The notes under the pieces are model-generated. The model was not told the DNA's origin and did not search any database. It was given only the letters and a program-made list of their open reading frames with translations. From Chloranthus sessilifolius (lineage: Eukaryota; Streptophyta; Magnoliopsida; Chloranthales; Chloranthaceae), in contig CM037592.1 in assembly GCA_021018995.1 (NCBI GenBank), positions 76,697,301 through 76,761,300 of the forward strand: 64,000 nucleotides of DNA, read 5' to 3'. Of this stretch, positions 33,563 through 45,744 are shown one piece after another. The number at the start of each line of letters is the position of its first letter. Position 1 is the stretch's first letter. Both the position numbers and the translations under genes were made by a program.

Positions 33563-34286
33563 TTTGTGCAACTATGGGATTTTTGACAATCCCGTCGTGG
33601 CGATGTGCTCGCTAACAAAAATATAGAGTCGCCACCCAGAGCTTTTGGCGTCTCGAGAAACCTATATCACTTTTATAAGCACCAAAGTGCCATAAATATT
33701 ACTTTGAATCCGGTCCACACTAAAGGTTCTTGGGTAGGGGCCTTGGTTATCGATCGGGAAGGTGTTAGGCACCCGATCAACCTGCTTAATGTGGTCTCTA
33801 CTTATGACCAAAATAAAAATAAAATAAAAATAACACAAAGGTCTTCTTCTTGCCCAAAGGGCCCTAAAATCCAATTTGTGCCTCTCCGTCCCTATTGAAA
33901 AGTCGGCCGCATAATGGCCCAAATGTGAGGATGGAAGAAGAACTAAAAGCGATAGGAGAAGCAAGGGGAGAGCCGAAGCCCTCGGGCCCTTGTTGCATCA
34001 TTGGAGAGCCTTGCGTAGGCTTGCTTTGATGAGCTCTTAATGGCTTGTGTTATGAAAAATAGGGTTCTAAATCCTAGGGCTTGATGGCTAGCGGGAATAG
34101 AAGGAAGGCAAAGGGGTAGCACCTACCTAAACTAAGGTTTTTTGATGAAGGATAAGGCTTGGAAGAAAGTTGAGAAATCTGGAATTTGTGTGAAAAATAG
34201 CACCAAAGGGAAAAAGATCTTCTCACTCTAAGCTCTTTCTCTGTTAAGCAATTTTTCTAACCTTTAATTCAAGGGGAGGGGGGCTT

Positions 34287-34294
34287 TATTTATA
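34287..34294 (-). promoter_or_regulatory. TATA box in E1 5' LTR
   Basis: TATAAATA on the minus strand, followed by the same G/C-run (AAGCCCCCCTCC) as in the other LTRs; the likely core promoter of the element. Confidence 0.8.
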
Positions 34295-34572
34295 GGAAAA
34301 GGATAGGTTAGGAGGCTACTTAGATGCTAATTAGGGTTAGTAATTAGGTAATCTCTAATCTAAGGTTTCCTAAGATTTTGAGAGCTTGGAGATGTGTGTG
34401 AATGGATTTAATGGTGGATGATAGGTTACTGTTACAAATCACTCAAGGGTTGTAAATAGGCATTAAAAGGTTGCAATAGAACTAGCAAAACCCCCCCAAA
34501 GATCAAGATGGTCAACAAGTCAAACCCTAATCTTGATTTTCGGAGCAAAAACTATAGGTATTGTTCATATGC

Positions 34573-34743
34573 TTGGCGCAATTAATAGTTGCGCCAAGCA
34601 TATATACAGTAATATAGTGATTCACAATGGTTTTGGGAGGTTGCAAGCCCGTGGGGGGACCCACTTAAGCCTGGCACAATTATTAGTTGCGCCAAGCCAT
34701 TTTTGGGCACAAAATGGCTTGGCGCAACTAATAGTTGCACGAA
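34573..34743. repeat. Three palindrome copies in E1 5' LTR
   Basis: Copies at 34573-34597 (arms TTGGCGCAATTA / TAGTTGCGCCAA), 34671-34695 and 34719-34743. They lie upstream of the TATA box in LTR sense, i.e. in U3. Confidence 0.85.
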
Positions 34744-35127
34744 GCCAAAATCTTGCAGAACTGCCCTATTTTCAAATTGCCATAACTTTTGTTATATAAC
34801 TCTGATTGAGGCGATTCTTAGCTCATTGAAAAGCTGGGGAAGTCCTCTTTCTAATGGTATATGACTTGATAGTAGTAGAAGACCTTAGATAGTCTTGGTG
34901 CACCACTCTTCATCCATTGCCCGGGAAGGTTGGGTTTAGGGTTCGGAAGGGGTTCTAAGGGTCGGGGTTGGTTTCTAAAGGTTAGGGTAAATTATAAGAG
35001 ATTTGGGATGATTCCTAAGGGTTTGGGATGGTATCTAAGGGTACCATATATGCCATTGAAAGCTTAGAGGCGTGCCTCTCTCGAAATGTGTTTAGATCAG
35101 GCCTTGGGCCAAATTTTGGTGTCTACA

Positions 35128-35132
35128 CCAGC
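35128..35132. repeat. E1 target site duplication, right copy (CCAGC)
   Basis: Matches 16119-16123. The LINE reading frame continues from one copy to the other. Confidence 0.95.
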
Positions 35133-37749
35133 ATAAGACACATCACGATGGAATTGCAAGGCCTCTTTTAGCAAGATTTTCAATGGTAATAAGTTTTCCT
35201 TCGATGGCAAGCCCAGCATAAAATGCATGTTTAGAAATTTTCTGTGGGTGCTAAATTGAAGAATTCCAAGGAATAATGGTTGAATCCAGTTTGAAGCTTT
35301 TCCAAGCAGCTTTGAGAGAGAAATTACCAGATAAGCTTGTCTTTGGTGTTGGCCATCAGGAGAGGGTGCTCATTAACATCCTTCCAGGTAGCTTCCAATC
35401 TTCTAATATATGGTGTAGGGAGTGCCCAGCCCCCTATATCATAGAGATCCAAAAAAAGGCATCTTCATTGATACCCGATGGAACCATGGAGCATCGGCCA
35501 TATTGTTGGATAAGGGTATCATTTTCTAGCCAAGGGTCAATCCAAAATTTGGTAGAGGTGCCATAGCCAAGGATTACTCAAAATTTTGAGTTTATGGTAT
35601 CTCGAGCCCTCATAATACCTTTCCAAGCATAAGAGCAACTATTAGGGACAGAGCAACTCTAGACATCAGAAGGAAGAACATATCTTACAGTGCACCAGTT
35701 AGCCCATAAGGAATTTCCAGAAACAAGATTCAAAAAGAGTTTTGAAAGGTCCGTGTTGTTCCAATCAGCAATTCTACATAATCCAAGACCCCTTTCATTA
35801 GTTGGCTTGCAAATGCGATTCCAACTAATAGAATGAAGCGATTGGGCCATAGAAGGACCCTTCCAAAGGAATCTATAGAATATTTGCTCTAATTTTTGAA
35901 TGATTTTCCATGAAAGATAAAAGGCCCCAGACCAATAAATCTGATAGCTGCTAAGTACAGATTTGATGTGCTCAACCCTATCAGCATAAGAGAGAAGATT
36001 ACTATTCCAAGCACCTAGGCGATTTTGGATCTTGTCTATGAGTGGAGTGCTAGTGTAGAAGGACATCTTGTCGAAAAACAAAGGAAGGCCCAAGTATTTG
36101 GTTGGTTGAGTTCCTTTAGAAAAGCAAAGCGTAGAGATGATTTGATTTTGGAGGGAGAGCTTCACTACATAGAATGGTACTTTTTGAATCGTTCACCTTA
36201 AGGCCTGAGATGAGGTGAAAGCTATCAAGGAGATCCCGAAGTGTTCGGGTCGTAGTAGATGGAATGTCTTCCTTTACTATAATGAATAAATCATCTACAA
36301 ATATTAAGTGTGAGATAGAAGAGCAGTTAGCAAAATCCAAAGGTAAGATTTGCTTCCTCACAATTTTTTCTTCAAGAAGGCATGTGAAGACTTCCATTTC
36401 AAGAGTGAATATGAGGGGAGATAATGGATCTCCTTGTCGAATACCACAACTACTTCGAAAGTAGCCATGATAGGTGTCGTTGATCAGGAGAGAAAACATG
36501 GGAGTAGCAATGCAATCCTTGATCCATTGAAGTTATATGTCATCGAAGCCCAATTGTTGAAAGATAGAAATAATAAATTCCCATCTGACTTTGTCAAAAG
36601 CTTTTTGAAGATCAATCTTCACGCAGAAGGCTTTTAGTCTAGAATTAAGGTGAAAATTTCTAACCAACTCATGTGCCGTAAAGATGTTCTTTGTAATTTT
36701 CTGATCTTTGATGAAAGCCGATTGATTCCAGCTTCCAAGAGAGGGAAGCACCAATGCTAGGCAATTAGAAATGATTTTTGTAATCACGTTATAAAGAAAA
36801 TTACATAAAGCGATTGGATGAAATTTATCAATGGTGTTAGCTCCTAAGTCTTTGGGAATAAGGTTAGAAAAAGTAGAGTTCAGAGATTTCCGGAGCCATT
36901 GTTTAACAAAGAAATAACATATCGAATTGATGACATTGGGCCAACAATATCCCAAAAAGTTTGAAAGAATTTCGCAAAGAAGCCGTCGGGGATTGGAACT
37001 TTGTTCCTGGGAGAATTGAGAATAAAAATTTTTATCTCCTCATCAGTAACCTCTCACAAAATAATAGAAGCTTGAATAGGCTTGAGCTTGTTCTTGAATG
37101 GAATAAGAGGAATCCGATCCTTGGATGAAGGAGAACAGATATTTTGATAATGCTTGATAGCAATATGCCCTATAGTTGAGGATCAACGATTCTTTCACCT
37201 GAAGGGAGAAGAAGCTTGAAGAAGGAGTTACTAGAAATCTAGGAAGCGACTGTAGAGTAGAAAAACTTTGTGCTCGAGTCTCCAGCTTCTAACCAATTAA
37301 CTCTAGCTTTCTAACAAATAGAACTCTCTTTGATAGTGAGTTCCTTATGGAGGCTAATCACTACTTCTTTTTCAGCTACAATCAAATCACCGTGGGGCTG
37401 CAGAGGATGGATTTATGTTGAATATCATGAAGGGCACTTCTAGCATCATCGATTCGAGAATGAATGGAGCCAAAGGAAGTATTGTTCCAGTTCCTAATAT
37501 TTGAGCACAAACATTTCAGTTTCTACTGAATCTTGAATATCAACTACCCCTTAATAGGTACAGCCCACCTCTTTGTAACAAGGTTGCGGAAGCCTTCTTG
37601 GGCACTCTAAATATTGAAATATTTGAAGGGTTTTGGTCCTTTCAGATAGGAGTTCTTTCCTCAAATGAAAAAGAGAGAATGATCTGACAAATCAAGTTCT
37701 TTGTAGTCAACAATTATGCTCACGAAAATACTCTTCCAATCATGGTTAA

Positions 37750-37754
37750 CCAAG
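37750..37754. repeat. E2 target site duplication, left copy (CCAAG)
   Basis: CCAAG, repeated at 54427-54431, abuts TGTAGACACC. Splits the LINE endonuclease between LDRI and LVNHDW. Confidence 0.95.
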
Positions 37755-38138
37755 TGTAGACACCCAAATTTGTCCCAAGGCCCGATCGAAACACATTTCG
37801 AGAGAGGCGCATCTCTGAACTTTTGATGGCATGTATGGTACCCTTAGATACCTTTCCAAACCTTTAGGAATCATCCCAAATCCCTTAGAATTCACCCCGA
37901 ACCTTTAGAAACTAATTCCAACCCTTAGAACCCCTTCCGACCCTAAATCTAACCTTCCCAAGCAATGGATGAAGAGTGGTGCACCAAGACTAGCTAAGGT
38001 CTTTTACTACTATCAAGTTATATATCATTGGAAAGAGGACTTCCCAAGCTTTCCAACGAGCTAATAATTGCCTCAATCTAAGTTATATAGCAAACGTTAT
38101 GGCAATTTGAAAATTGAGCAATTTTGTAAGATTTTTGC

Positions 38139-38195
38139 TTGGCACAATTATTAGTTGCGTCAAGCCATTTTGTGCACAACTATTAGTTGCGCTAG
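38139..38195. repeat. Two palindrome copies in E2 5' LTR
   Basis: Copies at 38139-38163 and 38171-38195; each has ~12-nt arms and a one-base centre with CpG-type decay (GCGTCAA for GCGCCAA; GTGCACAA for GGCGCAA). Confidence 0.8.
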
Positions 38196-38472
38196 GCATA
38201 TGAATAGTGATTGTGCAACTTTGCCTCAGATTTTTGGAATGGGGTTTGACCTATTGACCACCTGGGTCTTTGGGGTGTATTTTGATAGTCCTGTGGCACC
38301 CTTTTAATGTCTATTTATAACCCTTAAGTGATTTGAAATACCAACCTATCATCCACCATTAAAACCACCTTCACACCTTTTCAAGCTCTCAAAATTCTAG
38401 GAAACCTTAAATTAAAGTTTACCTAATTGCTAATCCCCAATTACTTAGTAGCCTCCTAACCTACCCTTTTCC

Positions 38473-38480
38473 TATAAATA
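38473..38480 (+). promoter_or_regulatory. TATA box in E2 5' LTR
   Basis: TATAAATA followed by GAGCCCCCCTCC; conserved with E1. Probable core promoter. Confidence 0.8.
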
Positions 38481-39208
38481 GAGCCCCCCTCCTCTTAGGT
38501 TAAAGGGTTGAGAAATTTGCTTAAGAGAGAAAGAGCTCAAAGTGAGAAGTTCTTCCACCCTTTTGTGCCTCATTTTCACATAAAATTCCAGAATCTCCCA
38601 ACCTTATTTCAAGCTTAATCTTGCATCCAAAACCCTTAGTTTAGGTGTGTGCTACCCCCTAGACTCCTCACTCTACCTCTTAGCTAGCAAGCCATTGGAG
38701 TTAGAACCACATTTTCCACCATTCAAGCCTTCTAAATCTCATCAAAGCAAGCCTATGCAAGGCTCCTCAACAGTGCAACAAGGACCCGAGAGCTTCAGCT
38801 CTCCCCTCTATTCCTCTACCTTTCTCAATCAATCCTCCATCCTCTCATATGTGCCATTACACCGCCGAATTTTTGATAGGAACGGAGGAGCACAAATAGT
38901 ATTTTAAGCACCATTGGGCAAGAGGAAGCTTTTTTATTTTCTTTTATATTATTTTTGTTTTGGCCATAAGTAGACACCGCATTAAGCAGGTTAATTGGGT
39001 GCCTAACACCTTCCTAATCGATAACCGAAGCCCCTACCCAAGAACCTTTGGTGTGGACCGGATTTAGAGTCATATTTGTAGCACTTCGGTGCTTATAAAA
39101 ATAATCTAGGTTCTTTGAGACACCAAAAGCTCCGGGTGGTGACTCTATATTTTTGTTACCGAGCGTATCACCGCGACGGGATCTTCAAAAATCTCACGGT
39201 TGCACAGA

Positions 39209-39226
39209 TGGTGACTCAGCTGGGGA
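39209..39226 (+). other. Primer binding site of E2
   Basis: TGGTGACTCAGCTGGGGA, two bases after the LTR end; 16 of 18 match the recalled Tat/Ogre form TGGCGACTCTGCTGGGGA. Confidence 0.85.
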
Positions 39227-40542
39227 TAGCTTGTAGAGCTTCTCCTTAAAACTTGGCCATTTATTTTTTATTTTACTAACCTTTTTGCAATTTTTTATAT
39301 ATATATTTTTTTACTCACCCCTACTTTTCCGTCATTTACGTGCCTTAGCCGATCAGCGGGCCTACATGTGCATTGTCTTTTAATTTTCTTTACTTTTTCT
39401 TCATTTTAGTGTCTTAGCCGATTGGTGGGCTTACTTGCGCATTGCCTTTTAATTTTCTTCAAATTCTCATCATTTAAAGTTCCTTAGCAGATTGGCGGTC
39501 CTACTTGTGCAAACATATTATAACAGTAGACACCGGCCTGTAGTTGCGGCACGGGATCATCACCCCTAATTTTTGAACTAAAGAAAATTTCCATAAAAAG
39601 AAAGGGCTTTGAAAAAAAAATTAATTAAAATTGAACAAAGAAAAGGGGACTTAATCAAAAAATTTTTTTTACAGGGTAGATTTTAAAGGGTTGGGCTATT
39701 AGGCACATATACAACCACCCGGGTCTTAGTATGGCAGTAGCCCCTAGTGGTGATGATCCTGAAAAGTCCAAGCCCACCTAGTAGCTGAGAAGGTGCTTGC
39801 ATCGAAGGTATATTAGGTGGGTCACCTATTCCTACAAGCTTAAAACCCTTTGGGGAGTGCGCTAGGGAGTTATACCGAACTCACATCCCTTAGGTTCGGT
39901 GAGGAGAGAACGATTCACTAAAAAAATCAGTCAGTTCCCGGAAGCCTAGCTTCCATAAAAACCAAAAAAAGACTCATTTCAGGTGTTGTTTGCTGCTGTC
40001 ATAAACATTTGGAGCCCCATTTTAGCCAGGCGCAAGTATTAGTTGCACCAGTGCAAAAATCCTAGAATTATACCTGGCGCAACTAATAGTTGTGCCAATG
40101 TAAAATAGGGGCATTTTTAGCCTGGCACATATATTAGTTGCACCAAGCCTGTTCTGGACAGTAGCAGCCCGAATCTATAGCCTTTTCCACATCCCAAGTC
40201 CCCCGATTAGTGTCTTAGTGCCTCTGTTTGGGCCTCGCCATCTCCGACACCTAATACGCTCCTGCCGTTCAAAATAAGGCAACTTCTTTTTTACTCATTT
40301 CGGAGGATCGGGTTGTTCACCTCAATTTTCGTGCCTTCAATAGATCAAAGGTCTTCCTTTATTTCTTTCAAAGTACTTCGGAATCGTCATCGCGGGTCCT
40401 AAATTAGGGTACGAAAGCCATCCGAGAAGGGAATTCCAAGGCCTCGGAACCTTTATTTTTACAAAAATTTCTTTCCAAATAAATAAAAAATAAAAAAACC
40501 TAAAAAATAGAGTTCTTGTAGTGTCAGCACAACAACATCATC
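39227..40542 (+). other. E2 5' leader with three palindromes
   Basis: About 1.3 kb, no ORF. Holds palindromes at 40027-40051, 40074-40098 and 40122-40146, about 47 bp apart, the best being CTGGCGCAACTA / TAGTTGTGCCAA. Confidence 0.85.
40027..40146. repeat. Triplet of palindromes in the E2 leader
   Basis: Three copies at starts 40027, 40074 and 40122, spaced 47 and 48 bp. Same motif as in the LTR U3, but here inside the transcript ahead of gag. Confidence 0.8.
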
Positions 40543-42240
40543 TTGCCCTTCATCGTCCCGAAGGGGAACAAGGAGGAAATTTTTTGGGTCTTATCCAAGG
40601 CACCCATACCCAACCCGCCAACAAACAATGTCGTGGGTAGTAGACCCGGCTTACGCCAATCCCGACTCATCCTTGCCACATTCTCTAACCCACTCCCATT
40701 CGAAAGAAGTTTTTTCCACCATCCCCCTCACTCAATCACCTTTTACAATTACCAGGTCCTTTGGTATCCCCATTTTCCCAACCACCACTTCCCAAAATAT
40801 CTAAAATCAAACCCCCATTCCTCATCTTTTGCCCAAACCATGCCCATTTTTCCTCCCATATCAATGCCAAATCCAACACATTTCCCATCCACATACATAC
40901 AAAACCCATCCCAATTTTCCCTATCCACATCCATGCCCCATTTTCCATCTTCCCCAAATAGGCCCAATCCATCCACATTCACCTATGTCACCTCCACCTT
41001 ATCCAACCCCCACAAATCCTCCCATCTACCCAGGTCATACCCATTTTTACCGGGGCCATGCCCGATTTTTCTCAAACAACCACACTTTACCTTTCATCAT
41101 CCCTAAACATTCCCAACCCATCCCCCTTTGCCAATGGCCCACCTCATCGCTCCAATCCACCCCATATCCCATTCGTTACCCGGGTCATGCCCGATTTTAC
41201 TGGGACCATGCCCTATTTACCCACCACATCCACCACATTTACATCTCATCGCCCCTTAAATCCACCATCTCCATCCAACCCTCCTTCCATGACCATGATG
41301 AAGGAAAGTTCCAAGCCTACTCCATGTGGAAGGCTTTCCAAAATGCCTCCTCTCCTCCACACCCTATATCTTTGAACCCATCCCATACCTTAGCAAATCT
41401 CCATGCCTCACTCCCCCATGACCCCCATCATCCCCCCATAATCCACACCATCCAAACCTCCATTCCCCACTTGTCTCAAGGCCCCATGGCCCAAACCCCC
41501 ATTTCCCACATGCCCCATGGCCCCATGGCCCAAACCTTCATTCCCCACATGTCTCAAGGCCCCATGGCCCAAAACCCCATAGCCCATACCTATCAAGAGC
41601 CCATGGCCTAGACCCACAAAGGACCCATGGCCCAGACCCACTAAGGGCCCATGGCCCAGACCCATCAAGGCCAAATGTGCCAAACCCATCAAGGGCCCAT
41701 AGCCCAAACCTCTAATGACCAAGGCTTCATGGCCCAACCCTCCCAAGGCTTCATGGCCCAAACCCAAGCCCAAAACCTTGGAACCCCGCACCAATACCCC
41801 CAAAATTTCACCCACCCCCAACCTTCACACCCTGGTCAAACCCAAATCATACCTCAAACCCAATTTTCCCATGGCCCTACACCCCAAGGCCATCTCCAAA
41901 CCTTCCCCAATGCTCAATGGCCTCATCAGACCCCACCCTAAAACCAAACTACCACTCACCCCATCACCCATAACACTTCCCCCACATCCAATGGTCTCAC
42001 CCCACCCCCATTCTGACCATGCCCACCCAGTCCATGCAACAACAACTCGAGAATTCCATCCTCACTGCACCTTACGTAGATTACCAGTATGAGGAGGACG
42101 AGATCAGAAATAGTGGGGCCTACGTTTGGGCATTGACCAATGTTAGTCCTCCACCTGTAATTACCCCACCCCTGGCAGCCCAGAGTGAGTCAAAACTCAC
42201 AATTGAGAAGACGACCCCCATGTCTAAATAATCGAAACAA
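40543..42240 (+). pseudogene. gag: E2 gag N-terminal Pro/Gln-rich region with MAQTHQGP repeats
   Basis: The ATG at 40543 opens MPFIVPKGNKEEIFW, then a Pro/Ser-rich region matching E1 (PSSPNRPNPSTFTYVTST). Frame changes occur near 41050 and 41370. From about 41460 to 41760 there is the 8-residue repeat GPMAQT(H/F)(Q/I), more degenerate than in E1. The end reads QYEEDEIRNSGAYVW and IEKTTPMSK, with TAA at 42229. The family normally reads on into the capsid domain. Confidence 0.85.
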
Positions 42241-43139
42241 TTGAGAGAAGAGTTGAACAAGATTCAGAAGTAGTTATTGAAGATGGGTGGTGCTAAAATC
42301 CATGACACAGACTCCACAGACTTGTGCCTGTTTGCTGAGATCCCCTACCCCCTAAATTTAAAATGACGGTCTTTGATAAATATAATGGCACAGGCAACCC
42401 TATTGCACACCTTAAGTCATACTATGGGGACATGAGCTAATATGGCGGAGACTAACGACTCCTCACCAAAGTGTTCCAGAAATGATTAACTGGCCCAACT
42501 TTAAGATGGTTCACATCTCTTGAACCATCAATGATTAAAACATTGAAAGATCTTACCCACCGATTCCAAGAGCAATATGTCTAAAACATAGACATTGAGC
42601 TCTGCAAGTCAGATCTAGCCCGATTGAAACAGAACTCCAATGAAACCTTCAGCGATTACTTAGGGCGTTGGAGAGCACTGGCAGCTCAAGTCAGAAACAA
42701 GAAACCTGACGATGAGCATATAGAAATGATCTCAATGAATACCCTTCTAGTGATCTCAGATTTTCTTATATACTAGCAGCAGTCTAGTTTTACTGACTTG
42801 GTATGGAACGCCAACCGCTGTGGGGACGCTATCAGAGAAGGACGGTTGAACAAGAATGCATCTAGGGGCCCAACAGGGTTAGGAGGTTCTCCTAGCAGAG
42901 AAATTATTGAAGAACAGGGGCAGAGGTATAGAATGTTGCAAACACTCGACCCAACAATAACAATGTAGCCCCCTTCCAATTTAAAGTAGCGCAACCAGCT
43001 CCCGTCAGGACAGGGCCAGTACAAAGAGTAGGGAATGGGCAGGGGACGCCAATGACCCCAGAGAGGAGAGCCCATTATTATCGAGTCTTTACACCCTTGG
43101 GGCAATCCCTGAGTGTACTTTTTTCATTATTAATTGAAA
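42241..43139 (+). pseudogene. gag: E2 gag, capsid domain
   Basis: Translated across stops: LLKMGGAKIHDTDSTDLCLFAEIP, FDKYNGTGNPIAHLKSYYGDM, then RLKQNSNETFSDYLGRWRALAAQ and IEMISMNTLLVISDF. It parallels 29790-30455 in E1. At least five stops and frameshifts, so no long ORF. Confidence 0.85.
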
Positions 43140-44340
43140 ATCGTTTAATAACTGTTCTCCAACCATGACCTCCTCCTAATCCGATTTCATAAAATTTTGA
43201 TACCAATACTCATTACAATTTCCATCAAGTTTCGGTTCACCCGATTGATCACTGGTTTCCATTGAAACATGTCATCCAAGACTTAATTGATGCTAGGAAG
43301 ATCATTCCCCCTGCACCCACCCAAGCAAACCAGCATGCGAATCCATCAGGTGCCTTTACTACCACACCCTACCTGAATAGCAGGTCCCAGACCCACCATA
43401 GGGATGGTAGAGGAATTTGAAGAAGAATTTGAGTTTGATCCGCCAGACTTCATTTGTAATCAAGAAATGTTTGTGGCACCAAGGCCGAGAAATCTAGGAG
43501 AAGGAACTATTGGGGTGATTGAACCCCTAAGTCTGGCAGATTACTTCCCCATCCCTACACTGTAGACCGAACCTCTAGATCTTAGTGCCTATTTTCCACC
43601 ACCCACCCCCATTAACTATGTACAAATAAATGTGTATCAATAATATTCCACCACCCCCTTAAATTACCCAATAAGTCATCAGGCGCCCAATCCTCCACCC
43701 GCACCCGTCAGTTATTCATGGCTTACGCCTACCCCATTACCCCCGATTCAACCACCTGCAAACTCCACCACCCTCATCAATTACCTAATGGCCCATCAAA
43801 CCCCCAATCCACCCTCACCCATTAGCTACCAATGGCCTACGCCCACCCCATTACCCCCGGTGCAACCACAGTTAAACCTCACCAATCCTACCTGGCCCAA
43901 TATTGCCACCCACCCATCCTTCACAGAAGTAAACCAAGTCTTACCTACCTTGCTCGAGCCATCAGCACACGCATGCCAAGAGCCAGTAGCCCTACTGTTC
44001 CAGATCACGGGGCCAATCTATGATCCTCATCAGGTCCTGCTGAGCTATGAATAGACCAATGCTAATGCCGACAGCAACACCAAGGAAGGGGTTGTGGACT
44101 TCGTTACCAAATCAAGAAAGATCTCAAAACAGCCCGAGGCAGCAATGACAACAGCAACAGCAATAGCAGCTGCACCAGCACTGCTGAAGGGAAAGAAAGA
44201 CAGTGCAGTGCACCCATTTGAAAAGACGAGCCGGGAGCACATCCTTGAGACCCAACTAAGAAGAATGCAAGCCCATATCACTGTCTGGGATCTATTAATG
44301 ATGTCCCTACTCTATTTTTAAGCTTTAATGGGAGCGTTAA
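43140..44340 (+). pseudogene. gag: E2 gag-protease spacer, proline-rich
   Basis: KHVIQDLIDARKII, EEFEFDPPDFI, EGTIGVIEPLSLADYF and PPPAPVSYSWLTPTPLPPIQP-type proline repeats, then DFVTKSRKISKQPEA and PFEKTSREHILETQLRRM. Same order as 28445-29789 of E1. Two copies of a SYxWPTPTPLPPVQPQ-like unit (43711-43761, 43806-43871) show a local duplication. Confidence 0.8.
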
Positions 44341-44363
44341 AGAATGCCCATGTATCCCAGTAG

Positions 44364-45060
44364 GTGAGCCCAGATGAAATTGGGCAAATAATTGGACAAG
44401 TAATGGCACCCAATGCCATTTCATTTTCGGATGCAGATCTGTCGGTAGAGGGAAACAGTCATGCTAAATCCCTCATTATTATTGTCGAATTTGGGAACAT
44501 GATAATTCTGTTAGTTCTAATTGATAATGGGTCGGCTCTGAATGTATGCCCGTTGCAGACTGCCACCAAAATCGGTGTCGACCCCTATATGCTGAGGCTG
44601 ACAAGAACAAGTGCTCGGGGTTTTGATAATACAAGAAGAGAAATAATGGGAAAGGTCAACCTTGAGTTAGTAATCAGGCCCATGACCTTTTCCATACCTT
44701 TCCAAGTGATGGATATCAAATCTTCATTTAATTTGCTAATAAGACACCCCTGGTGGCATGAGGTTGGGGCGATACCTTCTACCCTCCATCAAAAATTAAC
44801 ATTCATATCCTGACAGAAGGTGATCACCATCATTGGTGAAGGGCATGACGACAAAGACAAGGCTACCCATAGCATTGAAAATCCTAAAGAATGGATGTAC
44901 CAGATACTGAGGAAGACACCGACCTCCATAGTTTCGAATATGAGGTGTCGGCAGTAGGCCCAAATAAGCATAGTCTCCAAAACCGGCGATGGAACGGAAC
45001 CAGCAGTGGCCATGCTCTAGAAATGGGGCTATTAAAATGGCAGAGGACTCGGGCCTAGAC
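44364..45060 (+). pseudogene. pol: E2 aspartic protease
   Basis: The ORF at 44364-44813 reads MSPDEIGQIIGQVMAPNAISFSDADL, then the active site VLIDNGSALNVCPLQTATKIG, then FQVMDIKSSFNLLIRHPWWHEVGAIPSTLHQKL. The DNGSALNV form is shared with E1 at the D[ST]G position. GRPW is altered to RHPW. A stop at 44811 precedes the C-terminal part. Confidence 0.88.
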
Positions 45061-45744
45061 TGCAGAGTAGAAGAGAGCTGGTAATAGCCAAGGAACAAAA
45101 AGTTAGTTTTAGGTTAGGTTACAAGCCCACAGAGGAAGAGGACCGAGAGGCCAAGGAGAAGGCCTATGAGACGGCGGCCGCAAGAGCTAGGGGGATACAC
45201 TTGGAAGAGGAGAAACCTCATCCCAGACCGCACATCAGGGAATCCTTTGTAAGCATTGAGGTCGTGAAGATTGACCAAAATGGAGATTAACATGATGGAG
45301 GCTGACTCCGAAGAATCGTATCAGTTAGCACCCTTCATCTAAACAAGTAAAGGAGTGACCTCTCAGGTACGCAATTGGGCATCTTTACCCCAAACTCTGG
45401 AAGCGGGGAGTGGCCTAACATTTAGCACCTGTTTCCTAAAGAAAAAACAACCTATAAAAAGTGAGATAAGCCCTTGGCAGGCAATACCTTGTATATACAC
45501 AGACTCGTGCTACCAAGGGTCCGTCTCTGAAGAAAACCAAAAACTCAAAAACATTAGAAAAATACAAAAACTCAAAAACATTGAAGAAAATAAAAACTCC
45601 CAAAACATTGAAAATCTATAAAGTCCAAAAACATTGTCATTTAAAATTTCAGATAAAATCTCACAAAAAGATGCCTTAATCGAAATATCCATCCCAAGTA
45701 AAATTGACCCCTTTCCTGTAGAAATATAAGAAGAGGTACGAGTT
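45061..45744 (+). pseudogene. pol: E2 linker between protease and RT with KNIEE repeats
   Basis: LGYKPTEEEDREAKEKAYE, GSGLTFSTCFLKKKQPIKSEISPWQAIPCIYTD, then a short run of KLKNIRKIQ / KLKNIEENKN units to 45620. Shorter than the E1 array by two or three units. Confidence 0.75.

Larger units (their letters stand above)
16124..35127 (-). mobile_element. E1: Tat-type Ty3/gypsy retrotransposon, 19.0 kb
   Basis: Complete LTR-to-LTR element on the minus strand with 5-bp TSD CCAGC. Order on the minus strand: 5' LTR, primer site, ~1.3-kb leader, Pro/Gln-rich gag, protease, RT, RNase H, second RNase H, integrase, ~3.4-kb 3' non-coding region, 3' LTR. The extra RNase H and great length are marks of the Tat (Ogre/Retand) lineage. 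About 2.8 kb of the length is later insertion (solo LTR and LARD fragment). Coding capacity is destroyed by frameshifts. E2 (37755-54426) is a close relative in the opposite orientation. Confidence 0.93.
33565..35127 (-). repeat. 5' LTR of E1
   Basis: 1563 bp; on the minus strand starts TGTAGACACC and ends ATAGTTGCACA. Carries three copies of the palindrome (34573-34597, 34671-34695, 34719-34743) and the TATA box at 34287-34294. Confidence 0.93.
35128..37754 (-). pseudogene. LINE ORF2: reverse transcriptase and connection
   Basis: Minus strand, middle piece of the LINE. From 37754 it continues the endonuclease (NHDWKSIFVS, YKELDLSDHSLF, with the SDH endonuclease box), then FKYFNIQSAQEGF. RT follows: FHPIALCNFLYNVITKIISNCL, NQSAFIKDQKITKNIFTAHELVRN, KIDLQKAFDKVRWEFI, GIRQGDPLSPLIFTLEMEVF and the catalytic ISHLIFVDDLFII, with both aspartates. 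The thumb reads LKVNDSKSTI, TKYLGLPLFF, YADRVEHIKSVLSSYQIYW. The end (ATWKDVNEHPL...RGLAIPS) leads into zf-RVT at 16123. Several frameshifts (near 36500, 36150, 35650). Confidence 0.93.
37755..39206 (+). repeat. 5' LTR of E2
   Basis: 1452 bp, TGTAGACACC ... GGTTGCACA. Partner of 52906-54426. Contains two palindromes (38139-38163, 38171-38195) and a TATA box at 38473. It is ~70-110 bp shorter than the other three LTRs because the stretch between its palindromes is collapsed. Confidence 0.94.

Noticed and set aside
35128-37754. Treating this LINE RT piece as an independent truncated LINE
   Set aside because: Its ends coincide with the TSDs of E1 and E2, and the protein reads on at 54432 and 16123.
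41408-41821. 137-codon minus-strand ORF rich in GLGHG
   Set aside because: It is the reverse reading of the E2 MAQTHQGP repeat; no independent support.
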